DNA of 64,000 bases from Cyathus striatus (taxonomy: Eukaryota > Basidiomycota > Agaricomycetes > Agaricales > Nidulariaceae): assembly GCA_025738555.1 (NCBI GenBank), contig JAOVFP010000008.1:3348001-3412000 (forward strand). The letters run 5' to 3'. The notes below the pieces were generated by a model. It did no database searches and was not told the DNA's origin. It was given only the letters and a program-made list of their open reading frames with translations. A program made the translations under genes and the position numbers. Positions 60,001 to 64,000 of this stretch are shown here, piece by piece; the first letter of the stretch is position 1, and every line of letters starts with the position of its first letter.

Positions 60001-60159
60001 TTGCAGGATTCAAGTGATTTGGTTAAGATGCTTGAGGAGGATGGAGCGGGGGAAGGGGAGGGGGAGAGGGAAGAGGGGATGCATCCTGCGTGGAGGGATA
60101 TCGGTATTCCGCTGAGGTATCGGGGATCTAGTGATTCTGATACTGCCGTTGTGGGGTAA
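57032..60159 (+). CDS. Tandem PH-CRIB protein, Cla4/PAK-regulatory-like, without kinase domain (about 421 aa, 7 exons)
   Basis: Exons are 57032-57166, 57341-57451, 57509-57676, 59167-59289, 59346-59492, 59543-59848 and about 59884-60159; all join in phase 0. PH domain 1 spans about residues 8-113 (VLRSGLITFKRDGG, LPAITALERVEHAP, ending with the helix Trp in SELYDWQDEIY). A CRIB motif follows at about 121-133 (SGPFDFVHEAHVG), which in PAK/Cla4 kinases binds Cdc42-GTP. PH domain 2 is about 198-288 (HQGAFSWFWKERWLVL to KELYAWNDAMY), followed by a weaker CRIB-like HHVHVGVDRDGEF. The tail is acidic and no kinase motif exists. The third intron would be 1490 nt, far longer than the others. The last intron is only 35 nt, so the final exon is less certain. 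Confidence 0.72.
57677..57775 (+). repeat. GGTTTTGGG-rich tract at the start of the long intron
   Basis: Right after the donor site of the 1490-nt intron, G runs alternate with T runs (GGTTTTGGGG, GGGTTTTGG, GGGTGGGG-like). It could form G-quadruplex structures in the transcript. A second purine tract with repeated GGTGAA lies near 58206-58280. Confidence 0.6.
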
Positions 60160-61230
60160 CGCTTGTCTTTCTCGTTAGGTTCTCCCTCTTCTTCCCCCCC
60201 CCTTTTCCCTGCTCTGTTCTCCTTGAAAATCCTTTTCTCATTGGGTTTTATTCTGTCTTTTGTTCTGGGTTTGCGCGGACGGCTTCTTCATTCCTCATTG
60301 TTTCCGGATCATCCACGCTCTGTTTCTATACATGCTTTATACCGTTTACTGTTTTTTTTCCTTTTCTCAATTTTCTCAAATTGTGTATATCCAGCTCATC
60401 GCACTCACTTATTTGTTACCTTTTTTTTTCTGTTTCTCGTATGTATGTAAGTTTGATAATGTTGTTTGTACGATTATTGATATGATCTTTGGTGTTATTT
60501 TTGGGGTGTGAGGTTGGACGGTACTTGGCTTTGGTAGTGGATTGAGGTAATGTAACCAAATGGTGAAGGTGGTAATTCACTTCATTCGTTCTGTGGTTCG
60601 ACTCATTCCAGGACGGGTATGGGTGTTGTTGCTCGTTTCTTTTGCTCAGTGCGGCAGCGCGAATGAAAGTATTCGATCTTGAATCACGTTCTAAAGTTTG
60701 AAGTTGAGACGAGAGATTTGAAGGCTGCTGGTTTTATACATTCTTGTAACTATGGGCAAAAAAGAAAGGTAGCATAGTCTACCTGTTAATATGAACACTC
60801 CAGCGGTTAATTTCTGGTTGAGGTTATTCGAAGGTTACTATACTACAGTTGACGCCTTCTAATAAGTTCAAATGCATGTGGTGTCCAACTGTCCAACGGT
60901 GGCGTAGTCTACCTATTAAGCTAGTATCCTCATTCATACTGTGGTTCGGTTTATGCTGGGGAGAGCTACAATACAAAGACGGTAGTCATCACTTTTTGCT
61001 TGGAGCCTTTATGCCCTTATGCTACGCCGGCCAATCGGCCCATATCTACTTACCATACGAACTTTCAAAATTTCAACTGTAAGAGAAAGTATGCTCTCTC
61101 GCAGCACCTCACCGTTTTACAGCTTCTTGCTTTTCAAGCGATATGTTAAATTTAGAAAACTGTGATTCAATTTACAATTTTCAGTTAGTAACAGCTACAA
61201 CTATCAGCTTGTACAACAACCGTGCTTCTA
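60160..61230. other. Intergenic, no recognised gene
   Basis: T-rich at the beginning, consistent with the 3' end of the PH-CRIB gene. The phrase GTAGTCTACCT, or close to it, recurs near 60775 and 60905 about 130 bp apart. No other structure was seen. Confidence 0.45.
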
Positions 61231-62800
61231 CTAACGCAGGTTAGCTATGGTTAATAAGTACCTAGCATTTGAATCCAGCCAATCACCCCTAGGCCAGGTT
61301 GTATCCTCGATTTCAACATCCATTCCTTTGTCCTGTAGAGAAAGTACACGCTCTAGCATCTCCAGGTTATTTCTCAACATCCTACTGCATCCATCAGCAT
61401 AGATACGAGCACGAGAAAGCTTCTTTATCCTCGTCGCCTTCCCAGCGATATTCGAGCGCATTGAGGACTTTATCCATATTTATATTAGGTGATAACGTGC
61501 CCTCTAGGTAGAGCTCAGAATGATTTGGCAAACAAACCCCCCTCTTGTCCCGAGTTTGATCTGCAACCTCTGATTGTTGCTACGCTTGAGGTGTTCGTGC
61601 TGGCCAATGAGATGAATGCACTCCAAAGTCGGTAGAGCTTTTAACTGATATGTGAGTGAACTCTTGGGAATATCAACCGTCCTGTTAATTTTGAGAACCT
61701 TTAATAGGCAGTTTGACCGTTGCACTAGGGTTTCCAGGTTAGCGAGGAGATGATAGCTCAGGACCTGATCCCTCGATTGAAATTTCAATTTTAATTCCTT
61801 CAACGCCGGTAGGGTCAGGTAATGAAGGAAAGCCACGTCGCATCCAATAGGCATAACAGAAAGATGGAGGGAGAAGGTAGCAAGACGACTTAGATGGATG
61901 AAATCCGGATCGGTTAGTTCTGGCCTGCTGATGGGTGACCGTATTGACGAGTGATCTAACCTTAGCTTGAAATGCTTCAAGTTGGGAATAATTCCAAAAA
62001 CGCCCAGCAGTCTGTCGTAATCGTTAGGCGTAGATGCGATTTCGACTTTTAAGCTCTCAACGTCTGGTGAATCAGACCGCTGAAACAACGATGATATATA
62101 CGCCATAACCGAATCCTCGCCAACCGGCAGTCTAGATGGCTCACTGCCAAATTGGGAGAAATTAAATTGTCGAAGTGCAGGTACCCTCAAATTATCACGA
62201 ATCCGATGGCAATGGTCGGAAAGCCGACAAGAAAATATTTTTACAATGGAAGAGGATGCATCAAAATGGTATGCAACTTGGCATATACCACTCGGCAGTG
62301 CCTCCAGGACAAAATATATCAATAGTTTCCCACTGGTTGGAGTATGGAAGTAATTCTTCAATCATCAAGTTTTCACCTTAGGGACAATGGCTGAGGTGTC
62401 TTTCAATTTTTACTGTAAGTGGGCGAATGCCAGATCTCGTAAGCCATTTTCGCATTCTTGCTGAAGCTTCTTGATGGATTTGTATAGCTATTGAACGTTC
62501 ATGTTCACTGAAAGGTTTGAGAATTACCCATAAGGTATCCCATAACATCGGTGTATGATAGGCGATGTCCCTCCATGCACGACAAACTAGGCTGAGAGTC
62601 CCTGGAGTAACCAGAACTTGTCGCCCTTGATGTGGCATTATAACAGGTCGCCTTTTACCTGGCGTGGTTCCTTTATACATCGATCTGTGGACCTTGATTC
62701 CGTAGTCTTCGCATGCCTTGCTAAAAATCTCCGCGATCAACTTGAATGGCAGTTTATCGATATTAAAATATAGCTTCTGGTTGGTAGTAGTCTTTCCCAT
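61231..62800 (-). pseudogene. Decayed F-box/LRR-like paralogue
   Basis: It starts at 62800 (MGKTTTNQKLYFNIDKLPFKLIAEIF) and is open through the F-box (SLVCRAWRDIAYHTPMLWDTL) to a TAA at 62378. The same frame goes on with EELLPYSNQWETIDIFCPGG, then shifts. The Leu-rich part is open at about 62330-61504 (VPALRQFNFSQFG, LTLPALKELKLKF, LPTLECIHLIG), and the C-terminal part at 61461-61231 (KGMDVEIEDT) is in yet another frame. It aligns along its length with the gene at 52097, with a deletion in the middle. The stops, shifts and deletion make it a pseudogene. Confidence 0.78.
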
Positions 62801-64000
62801 TAGTATAAAGAAGTAATAGAATTGACTTAAACACGAGGAAGCGAAGGATTGAACTCGAATTGACGGAACTGAGAAACTAGGGCCTCTGAATGTGTCCGCT
62901 GCGAAATCGCCGGTATCTGAAGTATCCGTAGTGCCAGTACCAATACCATTAGGAGTCGCCAGAAGCAGGAGAAAATTATCTATGAAAACTGTTTAGGCTC
63001 GGCGTTAATGACCTTCCTCCACCTACGATGAGGATTGACAGTTCCAGTAAGATACCCATTCTTTTCACCCTTCCATAACTGTTGATAACAAACAATCATT
63101 AATCATTATCATCACTACTATTAATGACACTGAGCGCACTTGGAGCGCACAGTTGTGGCAATGCCAGAGTCCATAATACTTACCGTGTGACTCACTTGAG
63201 TTCCTATTTCATGAGTGAGCTTTAAAAATTTGGAGCTTGAAGATGGTGCTCATAAGTTAACTTATTCCTAACATCATTTTTGCAAACAGCATTAACATCG
63301 AAGAGCCAGAAGCACTAAGCTTCGGGTTATGACTTACTGTGGCACAACAAGGACCCATCATTAGGGGTGATATTAAAGCTATGGTATGGTCTACTTTCTG
63401 GAATATCGTCTACATCTGGTTTCGTCGCTGACTATATTTGAAGTTGAACCTAGAAATCAAACAGTTGTCGAACAGCACTGGTCTGCAGCTGCTGTGCAGC
63501 TGATCATAATGAATAATACCTGAAGGTTCCACTAATCATCTTCTTTGATAATGATCACACTTTCTCGAACAACAGGTTAAATTTCATAGGTAAACACCTT
63601 ACTTGGTTTCGACACTACTGATGGTGGTACTTATTAATAATGCTGTGAAGCCCCAATGGAGCAGGAATCCATTCGGAACTCCCTTGTACTGTCCCCGCAC
63701 TTGAAATCGACATCGAAGATTGGAAAGAAAAAATGGCTGGTCACATAAAGGAGCACTTTAAACGTAACCCTCATTTCATCTGTTCAACCACCATCTCAAG
63801 GCTTAGGTCTCCAGCCCTTAGGACATGTACTGGTGGATCATGCGCTGCTTGCTAGTTCTGATATTACTGGTTACTCTAACAGCATGTGACGGCCTGCTTT
63901 CTCAGTTGCCTCTTCTTGTTAAATCTCCATCCCTGCATTCTTGGGTGACTGCTGGTAATGTGTCAATGCCTGGTGGCATATGGCCTACATTTTGGAATCA
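62801..64000. other. Right end of window, no recognised gene
   Basis: All frames are closed by frequent stops. No repeats, terminal inverted repeats or coding homology could be recognised. Confidence 0.45.

Noticed and set aside
60580..60620. GGTTCGACTCA as a tRNA T-arm (B box)
   Set aside because: No matching A box or cloverleaf could be built around it; no tRNA is called.
62801..64000. Further DUF6534 or F-box fragments at the right end
   Set aside because: No signature (LNAR, TGLLT, LPxEL) could be found in any frame.

Overview
The window looks like a nuclear segment of a mushroom-forming basidiomycete (Agaricomycetes). Genes are split by roughly 50-60 bp GT-AG introns. The content is typical of that group: expanded BTB/POZ proteins, F-box proteins, DUF6534-type membrane proteins, a small six-cysteine secreted protein family, and many transposable elements. 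No prokaryotic features were seen.

Layout. (1) 1-8424 and 20650-29067 are two almost identical direct copies of one 8.4-kb block. Each carries the 3' end of a BTB gene with a MITE in it, a double-BTB gene, a degraded BTB paralogue with a Ser/Phe-rich linker, the homoserine O-acetyltransferase gene (met2) on the minus strand, and the start of a secreted-protein gene. The copies differ almost only in homopolymer or short-repeat lengths. Copy 1 breaks inside intron 2 of the secreted-protein gene, so copy 2, which keeps the whole gene, looks like the source. (2) 8425-20649 holds two short-chain dehydrogenase genes (one decayed), two older BTB paralogues (one split by a 5'-truncated LINE), and a solo LTR. 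(3) 28.7-31 kb holds two complete tandem secreted-protein genes. (4) 31194-33060 is a TIR DNA transposon with an 8-bp target duplication, a truncated Ulp1-type protease gene and an array of same-orientation subterminal motifs. (5) 33.2-34.5 kb is a Kelch-repeat gene. (6) 35-52 kb is a cluster of five DUF6534 paralogues in all states from complete-looking to dead, peppered with a 1.7-kb TAA-flanked TIR element, a Tc1/pogo-like deletion derivative and a lone gag-like gene. (7) 52-62.8 kb has two related F-box genes in opposite orientation flanking a repeat-rich stretch and a PH-CRIB gene without a kinase domain.

How it fits together. met2 is the one clear metabolic gene (methionine pathway). 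Perfect palindromes built on TGACTCA, the Gcn4/Cpc1-type site, lie upstream of met2 and, separately, upstream of the BTB gene. The rest reads as a fast-evolving accessory region where BTB, DUF6534, F-box and secreted-protein families duplicate and decay while several transposon classes insert into them. Several breaks are single-base homopolymer changes whose correction restores a paralogue-like reading frame. Some apparent pseudogenes, notably the first dehydrogenase gene, may therefore be consensus errors rather than dead genes.
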